64,000 bases of DNA from Nematostella vectensis. Its lineage: Eukaryota > Cnidaria > Anthozoa > Actiniaria > Edwardsiidae. The notes under the pieces were generated by a model. That model was not told the origin of the DNA, ran no database searches, and worked only from the letters and a program-made list of their open reading frames with translations. Positions 35,093 through 46,977 of this stretch are shown one piece after another (within the stretch, counting starts at the first letter, position 1; every line of letters begins with the position of its first letter). The stretch is from assembly GCF_932526225.1 (NCBI RefSeq), contig NC_064046.1:11867719-11931718 (forward strand). Direction: 5' to 3'. A program made the translations under genes and the position numbers.

Positions 35093-36687
35093 AAGCACAT
35101 ACTTGGGATACTAAAAAAAGTAGTCAGTTTTTTAATCATCGAAAAAAAAAAAGACCTAAACATGCCTGCGTTCAACAAATTAAAAACGAGTTAAAAAGTA
35201 AGTCTGAAGTGCGGTATACTCCTGAATATACCACCTAAAACCTATCGTGAGGATGCTACTGGCATGCCCTTACTGGGATAATAATATCACTAGAGGCATT
35301 GGCAAGATGATACTGTTGACAGAATTTTGCCATAAAGCAATCAGAGCAATTAATATAGTTATAGCAATCTGAAAACAAACTTTAAGGATATCATCATAAT
35401 TTAGTTCCATTGTAATGTGAATCGCTATTATGTGGCCAACTTCTATTAAGCCCCACAATGTATGTCCAAAGGATGGTAGTTTGATCCACGTACTCGTGTA
35501 TTACATTTTAAAGCACCTTTTTCTGGGTTGATGACTCTACGACCAAACCTTCCATAACCTTCTTGTGTGTTCCAAAGTTGTTGTTGTTCAACGACTCTCT
35601 TGTTTATTAATTTTGTCAAAGGTATTAGCCCCTAGTCTTGTGAATCAATTAATTACACAGGTCATCGTAACTCCCTAAAAGGTCCCTTAAAAGCTAGTGC
35701 TGAAGTAATTACGAGGCTAATCGTTTTCACAAATGGGACCTCATTTAATCCATTCAGTGTAAACTACTTTAGAAAGTTAGCTATGGTTTCCAATGCATAC
35801 AAATTCCATCACGTTCTGTAATGTGCTGATAGGTAATTAATAATCCAGCTTATTTTCTCTGAAGAATAATAGCTTTCACTTATAAAAAAAAGAGCTTATA
35901 ATTTTATGTAATTGTCAGGCTATATTAACTATCAGTGCGCCTGACTTCCCTTTCTGGAAAGCACAATTTAGTATTGAAAGTCCATTTTGATAACCTTCGA
36001 TTTTTTGCTCTAAAATTAACCTAAATACTACCCGTCTTGTTTATGACTTCTAATCTCACCAGACGCCAAAGACAATACGTTTTTAATTGCTTCCTATTTT
36101 ATTGAATTCCTTGAGGGTTTATTACTCTTGATGGCCTTTATTCTTTTTCCTAAGCTGCGTATTATTAGATCAATTATTCTAGGAGCCCAAGGGCAATCTG
36201 CATTATAAACGCCCGGGTATTGCCAACATTTTGACTTTCTCGGTCCCGAATAAGGAGACCAAATTTAATCTGCATTTAGCAAACACAGACCTCGGCTCTC
36301 TTTGTTGCTCATTTCTGGTTTTTGTTTCTTTACTTTTTAAATTTTTGGGAAAGTTGTAGAGTGTACAAGAAAACAAAACCTATACACGATACCAGGATAA
36401 CATCTGTTTTTACTGAAAAAAAAAAAAAAAAGAATCTCCAGCAGTGATTTTCATTAGCGCATTATCCGTTTACAGAACTCAGGATGCATATTTAGCATCA
36501 TGAACCCTGCACAAACACACCTCAAACGCATCACCCAATCTGCATCAGGGAAACAGATTAAAGAATGTCCATCTGCCATTCCTTTTCTATCGTTTACATT
36601 TTGAAATAAAACGGCCTGCTCACAATAGAACTTCAAGATAACCATCAACAATCGAAGGACTATAACGATATAAAAATGAGGAGTATC

Positions 36688-36993
36688 TTATTTTCTTGCC
36701 AATAAGCCGATGGAATTGGATGCTTTGTGGGGCTTGGCGTATCCCCGGGGACCAAGGGCGACGTGGAGTCCGGTGGAGGGATTGTACGCGTGCGTGTACG
36801 CCGCGCGTGACTGATTTGCGCGTCTGCGTGCATCGTGTGTGGAATTCATAAAATGCAGTGTTTGTAAATATAAATCACGTCGTTTCCTGCCAGGGTTTTG
36901 CCTTTGACAGCGAATGTCGAGGTTGGTAAGACTCAAGGGCGGCTCTCTGACCTTGTCATTCCCTCTTGGTACTCTCTGTACATTCATAGACAT
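36688..36993 (-). CDS. Candidate small basic protein, unrecognised
   Basis: An ORF of 101 residues lying in a locally GC-rich patch inside AT-rich DNA. It is rich in Arg, Lys and Asn, with a C-terminal block AYNPSTGLHVALGPRGYAKP that looks like constrained protein rather than random translation. There is no signal peptide or membrane segment. It could be a complete intronless gene or one exon with an acceptor near the start (TGTACAG at about 36976). I do not recognise the family. Confidence 0.3.
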   Translation of the reverse strand: MSMNVQRVPRGNDKVREPPLSLTNLDIRCQRQNPGRKRRDLYLQTLHFMNSTHDARRRANQSRAAYTHAYNPSTGLHVALGPRGYAKPHKASNSIGLLARK

Positions 36994-38990
36994 AACGTAC
37001 CCGTTTGGGCCAAATTTTTAGTCTAATTTTATAAGTTTATTGTGCTTATTGTCAGATTACTCAAGTATAGGTTGAATTGTGATCTTAACGGCGTCAAATA
37101 GGCCCACGGGGCCAAGCTATTGTCGATTCTTTTGTACATTCACGGCTTAGGTTCGCGGCTATGGTGTGTTTTCGTAACAGATGAAGAAGCTACTATCCTT
37201 GAAACTATCTTGTAGTGGCGTTTCTAAGCCATGCACAGTGAATACCTTATTCAAAATAATTTAATCGTTCGAGGTATATCTCGTAATGCTCATGAATAAA
37301 TACAAAAAGCTCAAATTGCAGAAGAAGAAATACAATCCACCAAAAACTAGTATTTTGTCTTGGCAGACTCAAGAAAAAGTCTTATAAAAATTTGGCAGAG
37401 TTTAATACCAGTTTTTGGTGGATCTTATGGTAAGCTCATGTATTCTCACTAAAGTCTAGCAGTGTCATTTCGTCCAAACGTTATTCCTGTAACGAACCGC
37501 TATAGTGACTTTGTAACATATTGATTTTTGTGGGGGCAAAAACGCTGCGTTGACCTTTTGCTCTAATTCAGTCCTATACTGCAATGCTATCCAGATCGCA
37601 TTCTCCTAAAATGTTTCTGCGGCACTTCGATGGTTTAGTGAGACAAGGGTAGACAGAAAACGCAGAAAAAGACGGGCAAAGTATTTCACTGACTTGAGAA
37701 ACACAGACACTAAGCCGGAATATTGACTAAGAAATCAAAGAAAAAAACAACGTCTTTTACAGGCCAATTGTTTTTCAACAAGGATTTGTATACATGAGCC
37801 AAAGTACCCTTAAGCAGCAAACCATTGTTTTTCTATTGGATTTAATGATTGTACTGGCCAACGCCTACTTAAAATACTTTTGTATAAACAAGCACTATAA
37901 CAACATATTTGGGTTTTGGGGAGACTCTTTTGGTGGGAATACCTTTTCAACCTTTCAGATTCTAATGTCTTGTGTTGTGTAAAAGGCGGCGTCCATCTCC
38001 AAGTGTCTGTACTTGGCACCAAGAAAAAAGGGGTACACACATACAAACACTCCTTAATCAACTACGTGTCAGCACATTGCTTCTCATATAGCTGTCTGGA
38101 TAAGAACCATAGATTTCGAAATCCTAAGTTACTCAGCCTGCAATAGCCCAGATACGTTCTACGTTCCACAGGCGGACCAGGATTAGAATCAGTCCCTCGT
38201 GACCCTTCAGGAAAATAAAATATAATTTGAAGTTGTGGCTTTACTGTTTTCTCAATAAAGCTAGTTAGGCTAAAGCTAGGCTAATATAGTAATGTAACTG
38301 TGCTACGACTGATTGTACTAGTTCTACGACTGAAAGATATACCATTGGTTTCTCTATTATTTCAACCGAATGTAGGTGAATTTGGATCAATACTTGGATA
38401 TTTGGATCAATACCCCACTCCCCTCAGGAAAATTAGGTCCACTTTTTTCGGATTTCGCAAACCCCTCCCCCCCCCCCCCCCAAGATAAACCCTGGGTCCG
38501 GGCCTGCACTGTTTATAAAATTGCGCCCTATATACTGTATACAGCGTTAACTTTAAATCCATTGGCAGAGCGCACCCTATAGCTGTCTAGCTAGTCAGCA
38601 GAACTTGGGACAAACATGAACGTGTGGTGCTAAGATAAGGGTAGTAAGGCTGGCAAGCGGGCGGGTGTGTGTTTATACTCTTTTTAGCCTTTTTTATGAG
38701 CGCACGAGGCTATTACTAATTAATCTGCCAGACCTTGACATTAGAAAAAAACCTTCTTATACTTTTGGCGCCAGACACTCATAAGTGCTGTAGCTTAGAC
38801 CAGTGTGATTTTTGTGATAAATGAGCTAATAACAAATGGAAGGTCATTGCTAACGTCTAGATGTTGGGGCGATTCAAGCAAAATGCATTGAAATGTATGA
38901 TGAGGGGAGGGTGTTGAGGATAGAGTATTGGGAAACATATTAGAGCGGACAAGGGGAGGAGACGGCCGGGAGGCTTGAGGTAAAGGAGTG

Positions 38991-39570
38991 TATATTGGGT
39001 TGTATCCCGAGGGAAGGGGAGAGTGGGAAAGTTGTGTGTAGAGCATTGGGTTGTATCACGAGGGGAGGGGAGAGTGGGAAAGTTGAGTGTAGAACATTGG
39101 GTTGTATCACGGAGGGAGGGGAGAGTGGGAAAGTTGTGTGTAGAACATTGGGTTGTATCACGAGGGGAGGGGAGAGTGGGAAAGTTGAGTGTAGAGCATT
39201 GGGTTGTATCACGGAGGGAGGGGAGAGTGGGAAAGTTGTGTGTAGAGCATTGGGTTGTATCACGAGGGAGGGGAGAGTGGGAAAGTTGAGTGTAGAACAT
39301 TGGGTTGTATCACGATGGGAAGGGAGATTGGGAAAGTTGTGTGTAGAGCATTAGGTTGTATCACGAGGGAGGGGAGAGTGGGAAAGTTGAGTGTAGAGCA
39401 TTGGGTTGTATCACGATGGGAAGGGAGATTTAGAAAGTTGTGTGTAGAGCATTGGATTGTATCACGAGGGAGGGGAGAGTGGGAAAGTTCAGTGTAGAGC
39501 ATTGGATTGTATCACGAGGGAGGGGAGAGTGGGAAAGTTGAGTGTAGAGCATTGGGTTGTATCACGATTG
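38991..39570. repeat. 51-bp minisatellite, about 11 units, two alternating types
   Basis: Units read GGGAAAGTTG(TG/AG)TGTAGA then CATTGGGTTGTATCACG then GAGGGAGGGGAGAGT. The TG and AG variants alternate strictly over the first nine units. Because 51 is a multiple of three, several frames stay open on both strands; these are not genes. Confidence 0.9.
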
Positions 39571-40751
39571 GAGGGGAGGGTGAATTGATTGAGTGAAGAA
39601 GATTGGAAGACATATCAGAGCGGTCTAGTGGAGGAGACGGGAGGTTTGAGGTGAAAGAAGGTAGAGCATAGGGTTGTAAGCAACGTGCATTGGACTGTAT
39701 CGAGGGGAGAGGAGGGTAAGGTCATTGAATTGCCTGTTCAGAGCAAGTGGTCATTGAATAGGCATTATTTCAAACGTAGCTCGACAATTTCCGACACGCA
39801 AAGTGCAAGTAGACCTCCTCTTCTGAAAAAGTCCAAAACATTGGCGTAATTTGGTTATTTCAATTATCACCTTTATATACATAACAGACCAATACATCCA
39901 GAAAATTATTTGTCCATAAAATAAAGACTTTATAAAACAGTTAAAGTTTTATTGAAAAAAGGACTTAGAATATATACATATATGCCTTTTTGTCGCCATT
40001 TGTTGTTACTTTAATAAACAGCGGCGTTATCATGTCTCGTACTAGCCATCTCATATGCACTTCTAGATAGATTAGCTAGCAATTTTTCTCTGAAAAGGAA
40101 ACTATAAATTGAACTCCCGGGGCTAGAGTTATGAATGTCGTTTAAACTAAGAATAATCATTAAGCCAAACCCAAACAAACCATCTTGTTATTTCCTCCAC
40201 GTTTTCAGTTTTTATCAATATGCGACAGCTGCCATTGATGGATATTTCTAAAATAGATCTTTACTATCAAGTTTTATCATAATTAGAAAACCCCATAGTC
40301 TTTCTCATGCATACCCCGGGGTCCGAAAATAGACCCGTAAACAGACAGAAAAATGACATTCCTTCGCCATTCAAATAGACCGCCGGAACGTTGCAAATCC
40401 GCCAACCCTTCAAAATCAGGATGCACTTGTTTTAACGCCGGAACATGCTGCACAAAGAAGCAGCCTGTGGCTTTCCCAGATTGTCGAAAAAGGATTTTCT
40501 CATCACCTTACTGTAACCCCACTGAGACGCCAAGAGAGAATTTTATTTTGTACGCCAAGCGGCGGGTATACATAATTTGTTTCCTCGCTGCGTGTGACCT
40601 TATTAATCTCGCTGAGTTACAACATGTTGATTAATCGACGCTTTGCTCAATTAGCCGGCTAATCTTAGAATGAACACACAAGTTTAGCCGGTGAGGATTG
40701 AAATTATGCGTCAATTAGATTAAAGACATATCCCAAGAATTCACAACCCGG

Positions 40752-40785
<34 letters not shown>

Positions 40786-42451
40786 GATCTATACACGAGC
40801 ACATCGCCAAGCGCACTTATTGCGCGCCTAAGGAGAGGTCATGTTTTTGCGTGTTTTCACGCGGGATCGACCTTACGTCCCGTGGGCGAATAGACGTTGT
40901 GTGTTTGTAATTAGCAGCTCCTTTAGAAAACTTCAGTTAAAAAGATAAGCGCGGTTTGATGAAGTGGATGATGGAAATGTTAGTTTGGACGCCTTACAAC
41001 TTGAGAGATACTTCAAAAGCAGGAAACCGAGGTCGCTTGCCAACCTTCCAAATGCTAGAAATGCTCCCGAATGATATGTTTTATCTTTATTCCTTCTTTT
41101 TTTTTCTTCTTTTTCACGTACAAGCAATTATAAGATACAATATGCTAGATCACGATATTAATATGCTCTTATAGGTTAGTGTTATACGTTAGAATTCCCT
41201 TTATTGTAAACAAAATAGAGATTTATAGTTTTCGAGCACACGCAAGTATGTTTGACTTTTCGCGCAGCCCTATTGTAAGTTAGCGTTATGCGCGCGGTTT
41301 ATTGAAAGAGCTTGAAGTTTCGCGTATATTTGTTCCCTTGTAAGGCACATGCATTCCTTGCATAAGTAGAATACCAGACGAAAAACAAACCATTATGCAT
41401 TACAAGAATGCCGTATTCGCGCTTTATTTTCTTTTTGTGCAATAAACTAAACCAGATGGTATCATGGGGCAAGAGTTTATCAGCTCACTAATTACTTTGT
41501 TATGATCAAAGCTTACAACGTGTGGCTTTATCAGTTTTTCTTCATAAAACGTGTAGATTATTGGTTTTCTATAAAAGTTCAAGGTGCATAATTTCCTTAA
41601 AAACTTGCGCTAGAGCCGAAGTACTTTCTTTGCTTTGTAAAGTGTAAGTGGATCATAGATATGTTGAGTGTTAAGGCTAACTCGTAGATCATCGGCGTCA
41701 ACGGTGTAAACGCTAACATTACTTGAAAATATAGAATAGTTATTTATTAACCATGGTGTTGGGGTTGTTAAAACGTCGAGTAGACAAAAGAATGTGATGT
41801 GTACGTAGGGTACAGAAGTTTAACTGTATATGTAGGTACTAGAAAGTGTTCGCAAAGTTTAGGCAAAGTTGTGGATATCGTGTGTGACTCGGCGCTAGAA
41901 GATTGTTGGTTTGTTTGTCTTAGTGCTGGAATTGAGAGCTTGAGAGTCTGTTCTCGGGATTTGAAGTGAATTTAGATTGTAAGTAATACAAGACTAGTAT
42001 CCTGTGTAAATTTTCTTTGATGTACAATAACTGCTGCTTATCTAAGACCTCTAGAAAACGAAATTTGTGTGATAGGGCCTGTTTATAGCCACGTCTTTTT
42101 TTTCGAATCTCTTTCTCCCTTAAATTTTACCATGTTTTTTTGTGTGATATACCTCTGCTATTTGTATATTTTTCCTGTTTTCTACTATTCCTATTTTGGT
42201 GCCCTTTCCTATTCCGTGTTAATATTATCCCTCTCTTACTCTTATTCTAAATCTTATTCTAAATTTTTCTAATCATACTCCCCCATACTCTCCGCCCATG
42301 TCCCTTTCATCTTCAATTCTCTCTCCATCTCCACATTTTCACTGCTGAACTCGCAATATTGCATATTGCCCCTTGCAAAACTAAGTGCTATACAATATCA
42401 TCTCTGTGATAAAGGAGTACCGAAATTAAGATAACACTACAAAAATCATAC

Positions 42452-43033
42452 GGGCCACGCGCGAACGTCTAATTCCCCTCTATTATATGTAGCTGCTCTA
42501 CATTTTCAATCTGGGTATCTTTCGACCGAAGAGAACTAAGCAAACAGAGGGCTGACACCCAATAACACAAGCTTTCACGTAGAGGGCGCAACATCGGTCA
42601 AAAGTCGCGAATTCTAATTTGCTGGTGTAGACAATCGTAAGAATCTCCGGGCCACGCGCGAACGTCTTATTCCCCTCTATTTAATGTAGCTGCTCTACAT
42701 TTTCAATCTGGGTATCTTTCGATCGAAAAGACGAAGCAAACAGAGGGCTGACACCCAATAACACAGGCTTTCACGTAGAGGGCGCAACATCGGTCAAAAG
42801 TCGCGAATTCTAATTTGCTGGTGTAGACAATCGTAAGAATCTCCGGGCCACGCGCGAACGTCTAATTCCCCTCAATTTAATGTAGCTGCTCTACATTTTC
42901 AATCTGGGTATCTTTCGATCGAAAAGACGAAGCAAACAGAGGGCTGACACCCAATAACACAGGCTTTCACGTAGAGGGCGCAACATCGGCCAAAAGTCGC
43001 GAATTCTAATTTGCTGGTGTAGACAATCGTAAG
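42452..43033. repeat. Three tandem copies of a roughly 196-bp unit
   Basis: Units start GGGCCACGCGCGAACGTCT at 42452, 42650 and 42845 and end GGTGTAGACAATCGTAAG. Each holds two palindromic words, TGTAGCTGCTCTACA and CTTTCGATCGAAAAG (altered in unit 1), plus the conserved text CACCCAATAACAC and AGAGGGCGCAACATCGG. I could not recognise tRNA or snRNA boxes. Confidence 0.9.
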
Positions 43034-45774
43034 ATGCCTTGACTTAAATGTATTTCTTCTTTTGTGTCGATGTCAAGATGTGACACCGAATCGTGAAATT
43101 TATCCTAGAGCTCAAAAGAGAATTCAGCGTCTTATTAAGTCGGCATAATCCGTCCTTAAACCTTTCGCTGCCATCGAACTGTCGCTGATTAGAAACCCGT
43201 ATATTCCGATGTGAATAGAAAGATCAGTCTAAGGCTAACATGTTGACGTCGATGTTTCGCAATTAAGGTCTATTTTTACCTCTAGAACAAACTTAACTGG
43301 AGTGGCCATGACTTTTCGAAGTGGAGACGTCAACTTTGTGATAGTCTTAATTTAGTAACGCGCAAAGCGAGTGAAGGGGAGGCTTTTTAGGTTGGGTAAG
43401 CGACGGAAAAGAGAGATCCTTTTTTAGCGGCGCGCAAAGCGATGCGATCGGATATGAGGAGCTATCGCGCGAGTCAATCTGAGGAACGTGTGGACACGGG
43501 GGGCAAAAACGCATCAAGCTAATCAATTCCTGTGTAGAAATCCGATACAGAAAAGGGAGAAAGCTTTTTACGAAAATCTCCTCTTAAAATTTCATCAGAT
43601 ATCGGTGTTGGTGATCAGTGTTTAGTGATTACTTAGGTGTTCAGATCGCGCGCTGCGATACCGCCAGCTGATTTGCTCCCTTGCTAATTCCCTTGGCAAC
43701 TTTAAAGTGCTAAGTAAAACATTACTTCCCCAAGAATTATCCGCACTCCACTCGCCCCTTGAATTAATGCTTCGGGGGCATTAATCCGTAAAAATACCTC
43801 CGACTTGGGAGTATTTAGCACGATGAATTACTAAGACTTTGATGGATCCCTTTTTTGCGAGATCGTTTTGAAGTGTACTCTAGAGTCTCTTGAGGTCGCA
43901 ATAAACACAGGGACGGTTGAACGGTACCGTTTGTAAGGCAATCACACATATTTGGCGAAGTTCCTACGACTCTATTTTTGGCGAGCGTTTGTTCTCGCAT
44001 TTCTACAAAATCCTGTAGCCCGAGTTTGCCTCGATTCATTTAGATTTCTGTCAGGTTTGGCACTAGCTCCGGAAGCTTAGACAATCCCTGTCTTCAAATC
44101 GCAAGTTCTCAATTTAATAATCCCGAATAACAATCCAACAGCCCGGAATACAGACTAGCAAGAACTCGTGTCCTAGCATCAATATTTTTATTTCGGTTTA
44201 GTTAGTAAATTCCTTTTTTATCTTGATTGTAATCCTCAAAGAAAATTTGGACATTGAAGATTGACAATTACGTTTGGTAGATTTCCGACGAGTGCCAAAA
44301 GAAATGTATTTCCCTAATAGTGGTATTTCGGAGCGCAAGACATCTGGATAAATGATTAATATTCTGATCCCGATGTGCTACTAAATGGCCCGGGGTAATG
44401 GCGCGACGTTTGGAAAATATAAATATTTTAGAGTAGTTTACAGTAAAGTTTCCGAGTAAAGTTTCTCTCGCGTTTATAACGATTATCGAGTAGAGCAAAC
44501 AGGATACGACATTTTGAAAAGAAAAACAATATTTTCACGCTCCGGGCGAAACGAAAATAGGTTTGGATTTCGTTTAAGCAAAAACAACAGGTGAAATCTA
44601 CCTAGCCCGTTTAGTATGACACTAACATGCGACCATTACAGCATCTAAGTTACGCATTTGTGGGTGCTATTAAAGAAATCAGTAAATCTCACTTTTGGGG
44701 TGTCATTTGAACGCTCTGTATTTCATATTTCATAGCATAGGTCTCTAAACTTGGGGTAGTTGTCGACGGGAGTCCCCTGATAAAGAAAGCCTTCTCCCAG
44801 TAGGCGTGCGGTTTTTTATTAGTAGTCTAACGATCAAAGGGAATTAGTAAGACGAGGAACAAGCCACAATCTGACACCCGAAACTCATTTCAAATGCTCT
44901 GTAAATAGCGCACACAAATGAACCTTTACTAAATTACTGAACCCAGAACCGCACCAGTTAAAAGAACTCCCTGTGCCTTAATCCCCGGCGATTGCTTAAC
45001 CCGCATGATTGTTCGTACTCCATTCAATTTTCTGAGCAAAGATTGGAAAATCAGTTTTGATTGCTAGCTCACCTAATAAAATCCTACATCTCTATACATC
45101 TTTCATTACAATAAGTTTCTGTTTGTTTTTCAGTCCTTTTGCGTTAATTCCTACCGACATCATCTGTGCTGGACTATACAATATAATATAAGGCAACACA
45201 TACAGTTTTTACGAAGCCGCATAGTTTGTGTTTCACTGGCTTTCGTGATAGATGGGTTCCTTAACTATTGCAGACTTCGGATGCTCAAACTGTTCCGAAC
45301 CGGAGTGAAGGGTTATTAGCCAGTTCGTAAACAAAGCGAAGTTCCTGCGTATCTTAGTTTAGACGAACCCTAAAACTCAGCCCCTCTTTAAACCCCCGAC
45401 TCCGACGTGATCGTTTTAACAGCCGCGGTTTGGTAAAATGCTAAGCGTAAAACCGCATGAAAGTTAAATTAGATTGTAGGCATTTTAACCGTGATGAGAC
45501 TGTCAAAGTTTTCTGTGACGAGGCACACCACTTTGAATTTCAGTAAGCAAATCCTTGATTCGCTTTAGTATCCATAGGAACCTAGTAGCGTTCGTTCTGC
45601 GAGCGACAAGGCTTGATAACCATCCATGTTTTTGTTTGATTGCATCTAAGGGGATATCTCAGCCTAGTATTTGCTCCAGGACTCTGTCATCTCCCCGCTC
45701 TTCGTCGCGTGATGGAATTATCACGCCGCGTACTTTGGGTAGTAGCACGATCGTGCACCATCTTCTTAGCTCTT

Positions 45775-46977
45775 TTATGTCCCCTTTGCGCCGTTCATAG
45801 GGTGGGTGACTCGATCGTCTATGATCGAGCGCCGCATATTAGAATGCTCCGTTACGCTAAGTTCCTCCAAGTAATCAGGCGAGCGCCGGCCCCGCTTCTT
45901 CCTCAATAGCATAACACTGAAAGACATGCGAAACTCTTTGTTGTAAACGGCGTAAATAACAGGATTAATGCACGAGTTCACCATCGGCAGAACGAACACA
46001 AATGGGATACGAATCGCCAGCGAGAACTTCGGGTACTTTTGGAACGCGGCAAAGCAATCCTCAGGCTTGCACCACAAGGAGAGAACTACGATGATAAAGA
46101 AGGGTAGCCAACAGACGACGAATGCGCCAATCACGATAGCGATAGTTTTGGTCGCTTTGAGTTCGCGGACGATGCGTTTATGGCCGCGTTTGTTCGGATC
46201 AGCTAGAGACATGGCACGCGCTTGGTTGAGCGCGACATTGAAAACGCACGCGTAGGTCACTATCACGATAAGCAAAGGCAGGAAGAACGCCACGGCTAAA
46301 GCCACAGTGTAGTACCACTTGTCGTTCTTTGTACAGAACCGCTCTCCCGTCGGATAAACGCCGGTGTATATTGATGGTGTACCCGGGTCGGTCCAGTTGA
46401 ACAACCCAAGAAGACCCCAAAGACAGGCGTATACCCAGACGAAGCCCAACAGAGTAAAGCCTAGCGTCTTGGTCATTAGCTCTTGGTACGCGAACGGTTT
46501 AGTGACCGCGAGAAATCGGTCAATCGAAATCACGGCTAGGTGGCAAATACTCGCGCTGGCCCAGATGCCATCGGTTGCGATCCAGTAGGTACAAGTTGAT
46601 AGATCTCTGCACCAGTTGTTGTTATGGTAGGACTGGTCGATACGAAGAGGTAATGAAGCCAGCGCCAGGAGAAGATCGCTCACCGCTAGAGAAACTATAA
46701 AGTAATTAGACATTCTCCGCAATCGTGCAAACATGTAAACCGCTGCCACTACGAGGCCATTTCCAAACAGTGTAGCGCCCATAATAAACACCAAAAAGAT
46801 TGTATTAACGATGTATTCGGGCTTGGTGTTCTCTCGACATACGGCCATGAGGTCAGCACCGGCTGTGGAGTTATTCGCGTACATCGCAAGAGCGTATCGA
46901 GTGCCCTGGTGTATTGGTCGAATGGGTTTCGAGTCTGATGTGAAAGTAGGTGTCGCGCGCTCGTCTCCTAGCCTCAA
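45775..46977 (-). CDS. Rhodopsin-class GPCR, amine-receptor-like
   Basis: A single-exon ORF of 400 residues with seven hydrophobic segments. It has FGNGLVV in TM1, SLAVSDLLLALASLP in TM2 with Asp101, Cys129 and Cys215 for the ECL disulfide, Trp132 and Asp136 (amine-binding position 3.32) in TM3, SIDRFLAV instead of DRY, VVCWLPFF in TM6 and NSCINPVIYAVYNKEFR in TM7 and helix 8. N-glycosylation sequons (NNST) lie at 35-38. A start at Met32 is possible. TM6 and Asp3.32 suggest biogenic-amine-type receptors, but the TM5 serines and the usual TM7 Tyr are missing, so the ligand is unknown. It is flanked by large gene-free regions, so no neighbour informs its job. Confidence 0.93.
   Translation of the reverse strand: MRLGDERATPTFTSDSKPIRPIHQGTRYALAMYANNSTAGADLMAVCRENTKPEYIVNTIFLVFIMGATLFGNGLVVAAVYMFARLRRMSNYFIVSLAVSDLLLALASLPLRIDQSYHNNNWCRDLSTCTYWIATDGIWASASICHLAVISIDRFLAVTKPFAYQELMTKTLGFTLLGFVWVYACLWGLLGLFNWTDPGTPSIYTGVYPTGERFCTKNDKWYYTVALAVAFFLPLLIVIVTYACVFNVALNQARAMSLADPNKRGHKRIVRELKATKTIAIVIGAFVVCWLPFFIIVVLSLWCKPEDCFAAFQKYPKFSLAIRIPFVFVLPMVNSCINPVIYAVYNKEFRMSFSVMLLRKKRGRRSPDYLEELSVTEHSNMRRSIIDDRVTHPMNGAKGT

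Larger units (their letters stand above)
32420..45774. other. Long stretch without a confident gene
   Basis: It contains the elements and repeats listed separately (32943, 33838, 34888, 38991, 42452), a T run near 40761-40785, a C run near 38467-38482 and one small minus-strand ORF (36688-36993). Most ORFs are short and lack splice context. Distal regulatory DNA for the GPCR or small unrecognised genes cannot be excluded. Confidence 0.5.

Noticed and set aside
38857-39502. Long ORFs on both strands with PLPRDTTQC- or EGESGKVV-like repeats
   Set aside because: They come from a 51-bp minisatellite without splice or start context; frames are open on both strands because the unit is a multiple of three.
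40353-40634. Cys-rich ORF of 93 codons suspected to be a secreted peptide
   Set aside because: No signal peptide, irregular Cys spacing and no splice or homology support.
39011-43033. Tandem arrays considered as CRISPR
   Set aside because: Units are contiguous with no unique spacers, and the genome is clearly eukaryotic.
43815-44039. Minus-strand ORF of 74 codons
   Set aside because: No recognisable motif, compositional signal or splice context; probably chance.
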